Assembly: GCA_026004035.1 (NCBI GenBank)
Contig: BPII01000002.1
Location: 157,064 to 221,063, forward strand
Source of the DNA: Candidatus Sericytochromatia bacterium
Lineage (GTDB): Bacteria > Cyanobacteriota > Sericytochromatia > UBA7694 > JACMQJ01
Length of the DNA: 64,000 nt
Direction of reading: 5' to 3'
Shown: positions 19,310 to 26,856 of the stretch, piece by piece
How positions within the stretch are numbered: the first letter of the stretch is position 1
How the letters are laid out: every line of letters begins with the position of its first letter
Position numbers and translations under genes: made by a program
The notes under the pieces: model-generated
The model's database searches: none
The model's input: the letters and a program-made list of their open reading frames with translations, nothing else
Told to the model about the DNA's origin: nothing

Positions 19310-20277
19310 TATTCAACAGAAAATCCGTAACTATGTAGTCCTGGCAAATAATTAACACCGTAATAAGTAAATATTATGCTAGCAAAAGCAAGAATAGCTA
19401 TTATAGCTGATTTTTTACCTTTTATATTCATTCCTACTCTTGTATGTATGTATGCGCCATAAAATAACCAACTCATTAAAGAAGCTGTTTCTTTTGGATC
19501 CCAGCTCCAATAATTACCCCATGCATGATTTGCCCACATAGCACCTGTTATTATACCAAATGCAAGTATAGGAAAACCTAACAAAATTAATCTATATGTA
19601 ATATCATCAAAAAACATTAAATTAGCATTACCTTTATGAGTATCATTATTAATTCTGTTAGGCTTTTTTTCATCAATATTTGTATCTATAAAAGCAATAT
19701 TTTGCTCCGCTATTTTTGGACCTGTAGATGCTAAAGATATTTTTTTTACTTTTTCTCTTCTTGATATTATAAAATACAAAATTAAATATGCTATTGCTGT
19801 TGTTGTTGCTAATAAAAATACTGAATAACTTACTATCATAGATGTTGTATGTATTTTTATCCAATAACTTTGTAAAGCAGGAACTAAAGGATCATTTCCT
19901 CTAAAATCTTTTGGTAAAATACTTGCTATTCCAATCAATATAACAATACCAGGTGGCATAACAACACCTAATATATCATTTTTATATTTTTTATAAACAT
20001 ATAAAAATAAAAATACAGATAATGTTGTCATTAAAACCATTGATTCATAAAAATTACTCCATGGAACATGACCGCTAGCTTTCCACTTTGCAAATAAAGC
20101 TAATGTAGATGTTATACCAGCAAAAATCATTGTTATGTAACCTAACATAGAAGTAAGTTGCGATTTCTCAGAATTATTTTTTTTTGTTACTATACTAACT
20201 AAGAACAGAATAAAACTTATTAATGAAGCAAAAAATGTCCCACTAACGAGATTTTCTTCTAAAATAGCATAATTCAT
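19309..20277 (-). CDS. ccsA: System II cytochrome c biogenesis protein CcsA (heme handling)
   Basis: A 322-residue polytopic protein with about eight membrane helices. Its signature is the tryptophan-rich WWD heme-binding motif WANHAWGNYWSWDPKETASL near residue 260, with conserved flanking histidines in later loops (YGAYIHTRVG, LPGLHSYGF). CcsA with CcsB/ResB forms the system II heme lyase that attaches heme to periplasmic c-type cytochromes. This fits the ccoO and ccoP cytochromes elsewhere in the window; a ResB partner is not seen here. It carries a soluble insert around 180-225 (poorly conserved, Asn-rich), longer than in typical CcsA. Confidence 0.9.
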   Translation of the reverse strand: MNYAILEENLVSGTFFASLISFILFLVSIVTKKNNSEKSQLTSMLGYITMIFAGITSTLALFAKWKASGHVPWSNFYESMVLMTTLSVFLFLYVYKKYKNDILGVVMPPGIVILIGIASILPKDFRGNDPLVPALQSYWIKIHTTSMIVSYSVFLLATTTAIAYLILYFIISRREKVKKISLASTGPKIAEQNIAFIDTNIDEKKPNRINNDTHKGNANLMFFDDITYRLILLGFPILAFGIITGAMWANHAWGNYWSWDPKETASLMSWLFYGAYIHTRVGMNIKGKKSAIIAILAFASIIFTYYGVNYLPGLHSYGFSVE

Positions 20278-20496
20278 ATAAGAATATCCTTAAAAACAAT
20301 CAAATTACATTATAACATATATGATGATACAATTTATTTATTAATAATATATTCTTAATCTATAAAAAATATTAGCTTATAATTAAATAAAAAGAATATT
20401 TTTTATTTATCCTAATATAGTAAAAAATTAATGGACTTGTTTTAACCTTTAAAATAGAGTTTTTTACAAAAATAGAAAATGGTTATAGTATAATAT

Positions 20497-20636
20497 GACA
20501 CTGGGATTGAGTTATAGAAAAAATTAACTTCAAAAGCTTATAAATACTAAATTTAAAGTACTTTTTAATATAAAGCTTTAAAATGCTCACTATTAAAGGG
20601 TTTTGGATTTATCAAAAAATAACATTAGTCCAGTGC
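20497..20636 (+). repeat. MITE-like repeat, copy 5
   Basis: An intact-looking 140-bp copy: GACACTGGGATTGAGTTATAG at the left end and AACATTAGTCCAGTGC at the right, inverted repeats of each other apart from a few mismatches. The internal sequence matches the copies at 6285 and 55089. It lies in the 419-bp gap between ccsA (divergent) and the biotin-carrier gene. The rest of the gap (20278-20496) is AT-rich with no gene or hairpin that I can support. Confidence 0.82.
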
Positions 20637-20696
20637 TCTATAAATAAAAAATTGTTATAATTTCATTTATATTATATTTTTCTAAGAAAGGAATTT

Positions 20697-20906
20697 ATGG
20701 AAATAAAAAGTAACATGGCTGGAACAATAATTGAAATTATGGTTAAACCTGGTGATAAAGTTGATGCAGGACAAGATTTAGTATGTATGGAGTCAATGAA
20801 AATGCAAATGTTTATTTCTTCTGAAAATGAAGGAGTAGTAAAAGAAATTAAAGTTTCTGAAGGTGATTTTGTTAATGAAGGTGATACAATTCTAATATTA
20901 GAGTAA
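20697..20906 (+). CDS. Biotinyl domain (biotin carboxyl carrier) protein
   Basis: A 69-residue free-standing biotinyl domain. The biotinylation motif ESMKMQM has the lysine in the middle, and the flanking beta strands GTIIEIMVKPGDKVDAGQ and GVVKEIKVSEGDFVNEGD are canonical. Biotin carriers of this size, without the Pro/Ala linker of AccB, usually belong to oxaloacetate, pyruvate or acyl-CoA (methylcrotonyl/propionyl) carboxylases. It is two bases upstream of an HMG-CoA lyase gene, which favours 3-methylcrotonyl-CoA carboxylation in leucine breakdown, but no carboxylase subunits are present. An AAAGGA ribosome binding site precedes the ATG. Confidence 0.9.
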   Translation: MEIKSNMAGTIIEIMVKPGDKVDAGQDLVCMESMKMQMFISSENEGVVKEIKVSEGDFVNEGDTILILE

Positions 20907-20908
20907 GA

Positions 20909-21835
20909 ATGTTAAATAATTTGCCTAAAAAAGTTACAATTGTAGAAGTTGGCCCGAGAGATGGACTTCAAAATGAAGAAATCTTTGTAAGCACAGAAAA
21001 TAAAATTGAATTCATAAATAAGTTATCTGAATCAGGAATTTCAAAAATAGAAATTACTTCATTTGTTCATCCAAAATGGACACCTCAACTTTCTGACTCT
21101 TTGGAAGTAGCTAAAAGAATAAAAAGAAAATCTAATGTGGAATATACAGCACTATTACCAAACTTAAAAGGATTAGAAAAAGCTATTGATTCAGGTTTAA
21201 AAGAAGTAGCTGTATTTATGTCATCTTCAGAATCTCATAATAAAAAAAATTTAAATAGAACAATAAGTGAATCTTTAAAAAACATAGAAGAAGTTGTTAA
21301 TGTTGCAAAAAAAAATAATATTAATGTTAGAGCTTACCTATCAACAGTTTTTGGCTGTCCATATGAAGGATACATTAATTTTAACTCTGTTAAAGAAATT
21401 GTTCTTAAACTTTTAGATTTAGGTGTTTATCAGGTATCATTAGGTGATACTATTGGAATAGCTAATCCTAAACAAGTAAGAGATTTTTTAAATGTTTTAT
21501 TTGAAGATATAAAAGAAAAAAATAAATTAGCTTTGCATTTTCATGATACTAGAGGAATGGCTTTAGCTAATTCTCTTATTGGATTAGATATGGGAATAAC
21601 AACATTTGATAGCTCGTTAGGAGGATTAGGAGGATGTCCTTATGCACCTGGAGCTACTGGGAATGTTGCAACAGAAGATTTAGTTAATATGCTTCATTCT
21701 ATGGGAATAGAAACAGGAATAAATTTAGATAAATTAGTTGAAATTAATAGGTTTATGGAAAAAGTTTTAGGTAGAGTATTACCATCTAAGTATTCCAAAA
21801 CAATAAATGCTACTAAAAGAACAAATTTGAATTAA
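20909..21835 (+). CDS. mvaB: Hydroxymethylglutaryl-CoA lyase
   Basis: A 308-residue TIM-barrel lyase that splits HMG-CoA into acetyl-CoA and acetoacetate. The catalytic start motif VEVGPRDGLQNE is at residue 12, the second strand is ITSFVHPKW, and the C-terminal signature GLGGCPYAPGATGNVATED includes the catalytic cysteine. Conserved histidines sit in LALHFHDTRG. The length is normal for bacterial enzymes. Together with the biotin carrier it would form part of leucine or branched-chain acyl degradation. A decayed thiolase elsewhere in the window (61531-62812) may be the missing acetoacetyl-CoA step. The stop codon overlaps the next start. Confidence 0.93.
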   Translation: MLNNLPKKVTIVEVGPRDGLQNEEIFVSTENKIEFINKLSESGISKIEITSFVHPKWTPQLSDSLEVAKRIKRKSNVEYTALLPNLKGLEKAIDSGLKEVAVFMSSSESHNKKNLNRTISESLKNIEEVVNVAKKNNINVRAYLSTVFGCPYEGYINFNSVKEIVLKLLDLGVYQVSLGDTIGIANPKQVRDFLNVLFEDIKEKNKLALHFHDTRGMALANSLIGLDMGITTFDSSLGGLGGCPYAPGATGNVATEDLVNMLHSMGIETGINLDKLVEINRFMEKVLGRVLPSKYSKTINATKRTNLN

Positions 21836-22716
21836 TGAAAAAAGTTATTAATAATGATACATTTTGGGCATTTATTTTTATATTTCCAAGTTTATTAGGA
21901 ATATTAATTTTTAATTTTATACCTACATTATCATCTTTTTATATTAGTTTTACAAAATGGAATTTATTAGGAAATCCTCAATTTGTTGGCTTTAAAAATT
22001 ATATTTCTTTATTTTCAGATCCTTTATTTTATAAAGTATTATATCAAACGTTCATTTTTGTATTTTGTACGGTATTTATTGAGGTAATACTATCTATATT
22101 TATTGCTGTTTTACTTAATTCATTAATTATAGGAAAAACTTTTTTTAGAACTATATATTTTTTACCTGTTATTACTTCAATGATTGCTGGATCTATTTTA
22201 TGGAATTGGATTTTTGATCCTGCTTATGGTTTTTTAAATTATTTTTTATCTTTTATTGGAATAGAAAAAATATCATGGTTAGCTGATGAAAATTGGGCTT
22301 TATTTTCAATAATATTGGTTTCTATTTGGAAAAATATAGGTTATAGCACTGTTTTAATTGTAGCTGGTTTGCAAACTATACCAAATGAATGCATAGAAGC
22401 ATCAAAAATTGATGGTGCTAGTAAGTACCAAACATTTTTTAAAATAGTTTTACCACTATTAAGTCCTACTATATTTATGGTTACTATTGTTTCTTTTATA
22501 AACTCATTTCAAACATTTGATTCTGTTTATATATTAACTAGTGGTGGGCCTAAAAACTCAACAAATATAATGGTATATTGGCTATATAAAAATGCTTTTG
22601 AATATTATAATATGGGAAAAGCAAGTGCAATAGCTTATGTTTTATTTTTTATAATTTTATTATTTACATTAATACAATGGAATATTAGAAAAAAATGGGT
22701 TTTTTACGAAAAATAA
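21835..22716 (+). CDS. ABC sugar transporter permease (MalF type)
   Basis: A 293-residue inner-membrane permease of the carbohydrate ABC importer class CUT1. About six membrane helices are visible. The ATPase-contacting EAA loop is at ECIEASKIDGASKYQTFFKI (around 200), followed by the conserved LPLLSPT. It starts within the previous gene's stop codon (TAATG) and overlaps the next permease by 22 bases. Neither the substrate-binding protein nor an ATPase is adjacent, so the transporter is incomplete here and must use components encoded elsewhere. The substrate cannot be told. Confidence 0.88.
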   Translation: MKKVINNDTFWAFIFIFPSLLGILIFNFIPTLSSFYISFTKWNLLGNPQFVGFKNYISLFSDPLFYKVLYQTFIFVFCTVFIEVILSIFIAVLLNSLIIGKTFFRTIYFLPVITSMIAGSILWNWIFDPAYGFLNYFLSFIGIEKISWLADENWALFSIILVSIWKNIGYSTVLIVAGLQTIPNECIEASKIDGASKYQTFFKIVLPLLSPTIFMVTIVSFINSFQTFDSVYILTSGGPKNSTNIMVYWLYKNAFEYYNMGKASAIAYVLFFIILLFTLIQWNIRKKWVFYEK

Positions 22717-23525
22717 ACTTTATATCATATTTTTTATTAACAATAGGTTCAATATTAATGTTTTTACCATTTTTACTAATGATTGCATTAGCCTTTAGTC
22801 CTTATGAAAAAAGTTTAACTTATCCACCTATATTAATACCAAGTGATGTGACTATTAATAATTTTAAAGAAGTAATGACTTCAAATAATTTTTTTAGATA
22901 TTTTTTTAATAGTTTAGTAGTTTCACTCTTTACAACGTTTGGACAAATAATTACTTGTTCTATGGCTGCTTATGCTTTTGCAAGACTTGAGTTTAAATTT
23001 AAAAATCATATTTTTTTATTATTTCTATCAACTATGATGATACCAACACAAGTAAATTTAGTTCCTTTATTTTCTATGATGCATAAATTAGGTTGGATAA
23101 ATACTTATTTTGCTTTAATTATTCCTGGCCTTTTTAGTGCTTTTGGTATATTTCTTATGAGACAATATTATATTACTTTACCTAAAGAACTTGAAGAATC
23201 AGCAAAAATAGATGGTTGTAATCAGTGGAAAATATTTTGGAAAATCTTTTTTCCGTTATCATTACCATCAATAGTAACATTAAGCATATTTTCTTTTATA
23301 ACTTCTTGGAATAGTTTTTTATGGCCATTACTTGTAATAAATTCTGATTATTTAAAAACTTTACCTGTAGCTTTAGCTTCTTTTAAAAGTAGTTTTAGAG
23401 AAGTTATAAATTGGAGTTTAATAATGGCTGGAACTTTAATATCAGTAATACCTTCTTTATTAATATTTATTTTTGGTCAAAAATATTTCATATCAGGTAT
23501 AACAACAGGTTCTGTTAAAGATTAA
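22695..23525 (+). CDS. ABC sugar transporter permease (MalG type)
   Basis: A 276-residue second permease of the same CUT1 importer. Six helices are evident and the EAA loop reads ELEESAKIDGCNQWKIFWKI, followed by FPLSLPS. LMRQYYITLPKELEESA just before it is the usual MalG-like lead-in. The 22-base overlap with the preceding permease gene implies translational coupling, as expected for subunits of one heterodimer. No obvious terminator follows. Confidence 0.88.
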   Translation: MGFLRKINFISYFLLTIGSILMFLPFLLMIALAFSPYEKSLTYPPILIPSDVTINNFKEVMTSNNFFRYFFNSLVVSLFTTFGQIITCSMAAYAFARLEFKFKNHIFLLFLSTMMIPTQVNLVPLFSMMHKLGWINTYFALIIPGLFSAFGIFLMRQYYITLPKELEESAKIDGCNQWKIFWKIFFPLSLPSIVTLSIFSFITSWNSFLWPLLVINSDYLKTLPVALASFKSSFREVINWSLIMAGTLISVIPSLLIFIFGQKYFISGITTGSVKD

Positions 23526-23546
23526 TTTAAAATATATTAATTTTAC

Positions 23547-23561
23547 TTGAATATATTTCAA
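23547..23561 (+). promoter_or_regulatory. Near-palindrome upstream of yceD-rpmF
   Basis: TTGAATATATTTCAA, with arms TTGAA and TTCAA, lies about 45 bases upstream of the yceD start between the permease gene and yceD. It could be an operator, but chance is possible in such AT-rich DNA. Confidence 0.3.
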
Positions 23562-23603
23562 ACTTAATTTAAAATTAACCAATATACTTTAGTTTTTTTT
23601 ATT

Positions 23604-24119
23604 ATGTTAAGTGTTTGTGCAAACGAACTTTTGTATAAGAAAAATAATCAAGTTTCTTTTGATATAAATCAAGAGATTGATTTAGAAGATGAAAATGGAA
23701 TAACTTATACAAAAGGAAATATAACTTTTACGTTAAGAAATAGTTTTATTTTGTCTAAAGGTAGTTTTATATCTAGTTTAAAACTAACCTGTGATAGGTG
23801 TAATAATTCTTTTAATACAGAATTAAAGTTTTCTATTGATGAGTCAATAGAAGTTATAAATAGGAAATGTAATTACCAAAAAGAATTAGAGTTAAAATTA
23901 GATGAAACATTTGAACAAGTACTACATACAGAAAAAATAAATGTAATAGATTATATAAGGCAATTTATCATTATCAATATTCCTTACAAAAATTTATGTT
24001 CAATTGAATGTAAAAATGATAAAATTAATGCTTTGGATTCATATAAAGAAGAAAATAGTATAGATCCGAGATGGAAAGATTTATTATTATATAAAGATAA
24101 ATTAAAGGAGAATAGTTAA
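23604..24119 (+). CDS. yceD: YceD/DUF177 family protein
   Basis: A 171-residue cytosolic protein of the DUF177 (YceD) family, defined by the CDRCNNSF cysteine pair near residue 64 and a C-terminal YKNLCSIECK-type second cysteine pair. The gene almost always sits directly upstream of rpmF, as here (one base gap). A role in 23S rRNA or large-subunit maturation has been proposed for the family in plants and bacteria. The final residues DPRWKDLLLYKDK match the typical C-terminal tail. The start at ATG 23604 has little Shine-Dalgarno sequence. Confidence 0.86.
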   Translation: MLSVCANELLYKKNNQVSFDINQEIDLEDENGITYTKGNITFTLRNSFILSKGSFISSLKLTCDRCNNSFNTELKFSIDESIEVINRKCNYQKELELKLDETFEQVLHTEKINVIDYIRQFIIINIPYKNLCSIECKNDKINALDSYKEENSIDPRWKDLLLYKDKLKENS

Positions 24120-24120
24120 T

Positions 24121-24318
24121 ATGCCACAACCCAAGAAAAAGACCTCTCATAGTAAACAAGGTCATACAAGACATCATTGGAAAGCAAAAACAGTTACACT
24201 AGTAAAATGTAAAAATTGTGGAGAAATGAAATTGGCTCATAGAGTATGTATGTCTTGTGGTTTCTATAATGGAAGATTTATATTAGAACCTAAAGTAAAA
24301 GTTAAAAAAGGTGTTTAG
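24121..24318 (+). CDS. rpmF: 50S ribosomal protein L32
   Basis: A 65-residue ribosomal protein beginning MPQPKKKTSHSKQGHTRHHW and containing the four-cysteine zinc ribbon CKNCGEMKLAHRVCMSCGFY. Length and sequence are typical. GGAG (24109-24112) precedes the ATG, and the gene is the last of the yceD-rpmF pair. It ends tail-to-tail with, and overlapping by four bases, the TIR-domain gene on the other strand. Confidence 0.97.
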   Translation: MPQPKKKTSHSKQGHTRHHWKAKTVTLVKCKNCGEMKLAHRVCMSCGFYNGRFILEPKVKVKKGV

Positions 24319-25703
24319 TTTTTATTGTATTTAGACATAATTATATTAGTAAGAATATAAATGTCAAAGTTACTAATATAATATTTGTTTGTATATTTGC
24401 TTATTATATTTTCTAAGATCTCATTTATACTAATAGGTAAATATATGTCCTTTTTTAGTAGTGTTATTATATAAAATAATCTTATATATAATATGTAAGG
24501 TTCTATATAGTAATCTAATCCTAAATAAGACTTTTTAGATTTAAAAAAATCCTTACAAAATATATCTAATACTTCATTTATAATTCCTTGAATTTTATCT
24601 ATTTTACTAGAGAATGGTAAGTAGATTATTAATATATTTATAGAGCTTATAATCCAATGTAAGTTGCTAAATATACCTTTTTTTGTATTCCATTCATTTA
24701 TTATAAAATTTTCTGTTTTTAATAAAAGTTCTTCTTCTAAATCCAGATATTTTTTTATTTTTGATAAAAAGCAAAATACATATAAAGACGACAATAATGA
24801 TGAATTACTATCTTTATTTATAAAGTCTTTCCAACCATTATCATTGCATATATATAATTCTTTGTTTAATAAAAACTCTTGTGTAAATTCAATAATAAAA
24901 TCAAGATTTTTTTCAGACAATAATAATATTTCTAAACTCCATATAGTTTGCTTTATTGATTTAATTGTTTTTATTTCTTTACCGATTTTTTGAACAGGTA
25001 TTTCTAATATTCTATTTTTTGATAATTTAGAGTGTAAATAGTTACTTGTTTTACTATAAAAATCATCAAATAAAAGAGGCGCTAATATTTTAGCTATTTT
25101 TAGTCCCCAATAATCAAGGTAGTAATGTTGATTCCTATTATCTACAGTTAGTTTTATATGCTCATCATAAACATTTCTTTCATAAATAATATTTTGGTAA
25201 TATTGATATGCTATAAAAAAATCAAATTTAAGTTTATAGAATAAAGATTCGTTTATTTTTTTTAAACTCATTTTTGTTTTTTTAGTTTTAGTTGTTAAGC
25301 TTGATTGTAAAATATATTTTATTTCTTCAATAATGTCATCTATATCATTGTAAGGATTTTCTATTATATAAAACGATTTAAATAATGGACTTATTCTTTT
25401 TTGAGTTATATTTAATGCAATTGTTTTATTTTTTTTTCCTAAAAGTTCTGTCCAAATTTTATATATTACAAGTAGTTTATCATTGTTTTTTATAACGTTT
25501 TCAGAATATATAATCAAATTATATTTAGAGTTTTCTAATATTTTGTAAAAATATTCCCATATATTGTAGTATTTTTTATAATCATTATTTTCAAAAAAAA
25601 CTTTTATATTTAAACTTACTAACTTTTTATATAATTTTTCTACAAGCAATATATCGGAATCGTTATATGAGATAAATAAATCATATTGATATTCTTTAAG
25701 CAA
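24315..25703 (-). CDS. TIR-domain protein with C-terminal helical domain
   Basis: A 462-residue protein starting at TTG. Residues 6-135 form a TIR domain: YDLFISYNDSD (strand A), VEKLYKKL, LNIKVFFE, then YNLIIYSENV and IWTELLG, where Glu86 is the candidate catalytic glutamate of TIR NAD hydrolases. The rest (about 150-460) is strongly helical and rich in Leu, Ile and Trp (TIWSLEILLLSEK, NLHWIISSINILIIYL); it could be a repeat-type sensor domain, but I recognise no family. Bacterial TIR proteins commonly act in antiphage defence as NADases or cyclic ADP-ribose producers. It is the last gene of a chain with a 41-residue ORF and a secreted repeat protein. The alternative is a host-directed effector. 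Confidence 0.75.
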   Translation of the reverse strand: MLKEYQYDLFISYNDSDILLVEKLYKKLVSLNIKVFFENNDYKKYYNIWEYFYKILENSKYNLIIYSENVIKNNDKLLVIYKIWTELLGKKNKTIALNITQKRISPLFKSFYIIENPYNDIDDIIEEIKYILQSSLTTKTKKTKMSLKKINESLFYKLKFDFFIAYQYYQNIIYERNVYDEHIKLTVDNRNQHYYLDYWGLKIAKILAPLLFDDFYSKTSNYLHSKLSKNRILEIPVQKIGKEIKTIKSIKQTIWSLEILLLSEKNLDFIIEFTQEFLLNKELYICNDNGWKDFINKDSNSSLLSSLYVFCFLSKIKKYLDLEEELLLKTENFIINEWNTKKGIFSNLHWIISSINILIIYLPFSSKIDKIQGIINEVLDIFCKDFFKSKKSYLGLDYYIEPYILYIRLFYIITLLKKDIYLPISINEILENIISKYTNKYYISNFDIYILTNIIMSKYNKN

Positions 25704-25821
25704 AATAAATTATTCCACTCATATTTTTATGAACAAAGTCTTCAACAGGAGTTTCATAATAGGATTTTATACCAGAAAAAATATTTTTAATAACCCGACA
25801 TAATTCATTAAGTTTTGACAT
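25696..25821 (-). CDS. Small 41-residue protein upstream of the TIR gene
   Basis: An ATG (25819-25821) with GGAG five bases upstream opens a 41-codon frame beginning MSKLNELCRVIKNIFSG and ending MSGIIYFA at a TAA (25696-25698). It starts right after the stop codon of the secreted repeat protein and overlaps the TTG start of the TIR gene by eight bases. This spacing and the good ribosome binding site argue that it is translated and coupled to the TIR gene. I recognise no family. It may be a regulator or partner of the TIR protein, or only a leader that sets up coupling. Confidence 0.55.
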   Translation of the reverse strand: MSKLNELCRVIKNIFSGIKSYYETPVEDFVHKNMSGIIYFA

Positions 25822-25830
25822 ATATTCTCC

Positions 25831-26772
25831 TCAATTACTTAATTGAACTGATAAAATACCTGAACAAACTTTAATAGCTCTTATTACCATATAAGGATTT
25901 ATATTATCTGGAAATCTTACTATAAAGGAATTAAAGCCTTTTTTATATAAAATTTTGCCATTTGATTGTTCTATAATCCATTTAATATCTTCTTCTCTAT
26001 CTGTTTCAAAAGATATTTTTATTTCTTTCTGATAATTTATAGGTATATTTGTTACTATACCACTATTTAAATAATTAGATAATTCATTTTTAACTTCATT
26101 TTTATTTTGATTATTATTATCATTATTATTAGAAGTAGGTAAATTATTTTTTACAGGTTCAAAAGAGCTTACTAAATCACTATTATTTATAACTGATAAT
26201 GTATAATCTAGATCTGTTTCCTCTGGTATATTAACTTTATATAATTTATTCTTATCATCATATTCAAAGTTTGCACCTGATAATAACTTTAAATTATCAA
26301 TATCTTCACTATTAATATTATCTTTAAACTTAATAGTGTATTCTTTATTTAAAGGTTGAGAAAATAAATCAGTATTTTCTTTATTTTCTTCAATTATATT
26401 TTCTTCATTATCTTTATTTTCTTTATTTTCTTGATTATATTTAGGCAAATCATTTCTTATATATATATTTGAGCTAATATTATCATAAGATTTTATAGAA
26501 GGTAAAGGAGTGACTTCTTTAACATTTTTAATTATGCTAAAAAATTCAGAATATTTATCCAATAAATCCTTTGTAACTATTCTATCAATCTTAAACTCAT
26601 ATTCTTTATCATTTAATTTTTTAAATTTTGTTGATGTTAATTTAGTTATCTTGTTTAAAAAGTTGATATCCACTTTATTTATAAATGTTACTTTAACCGT
26701 GTCATGACCTACTTGTGCAATAGCTATTGAAGGAATTAGTATTAAATATATCAGTAAAAAAAATTTTTTCAT
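25831..26772 (-). CDS. Secreted protein with three ferredoxin-like/I9-like repeats
   Basis: A 313-residue exported protein. The signal peptide is MKKFFLLIYLILIPSIAIAQ. Three related alpha/beta units follow, at about 25-95, 146-215 and 250-312, separated by Asn/Glu-rich linkers (for example around 110-145 and 215-245). Each unit opens with a basic strand (DTVKVTFIN, EYTIKFKD, KEIKISFET) and ends with a hydrophobic VKEV, SSFEP or LSVQLS strand. The fold resembles peptidase-inhibitor I9-like or ACT-like repeats, but no protease follows. Function unknown. It lies just upstream of the 41-residue and TIR genes, and 84 bases downstream of the AddA-like gene. Confidence 0.6.
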   Translation of the reverse strand: MKKFFLLIYLILIPSIAIAQVGHDTVKVTFINKVDINFLNKITKLTSTKFKKLNDKEYEFKIDRIVTKDLLDKYSEFFSIIKNVKEVTPLPSIKSYDNISSNIYIRNDLPKYNQENKENKDNEENIIEENKENTDLFSQPLNKEYTIKFKDNINSEDIDNLKLLSGANFEYDDKNKLYKVNIPEETDLDYTLSVINNSDLVSSFEPVKNNLPTSNNNDNNNQNKNEVKNELSNYLNSGIVTNIPINYQKEIKISFETDREEDIKWIIEQSNGKILYKKGFNSFIVRFPDNINPYMVIRAIKVCSGILSVQLSN

Positions 26773-26856
26773 TATTTTTTAAATGTATTAATTTATATTA
26801 AGTATAACATAAAATTTTTAAAAAAAATTGCTTAAGAATTTTAATTATATAATGGC

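Noticed and set aside
23547..23561. TTGAATATATTTCAA as an FNR or LexA site
   Set aside because: It fits neither consensus (TTGAT-N4-ATCAA or CTG-N10-CAG); kept only as an unassigned near-palindrome.
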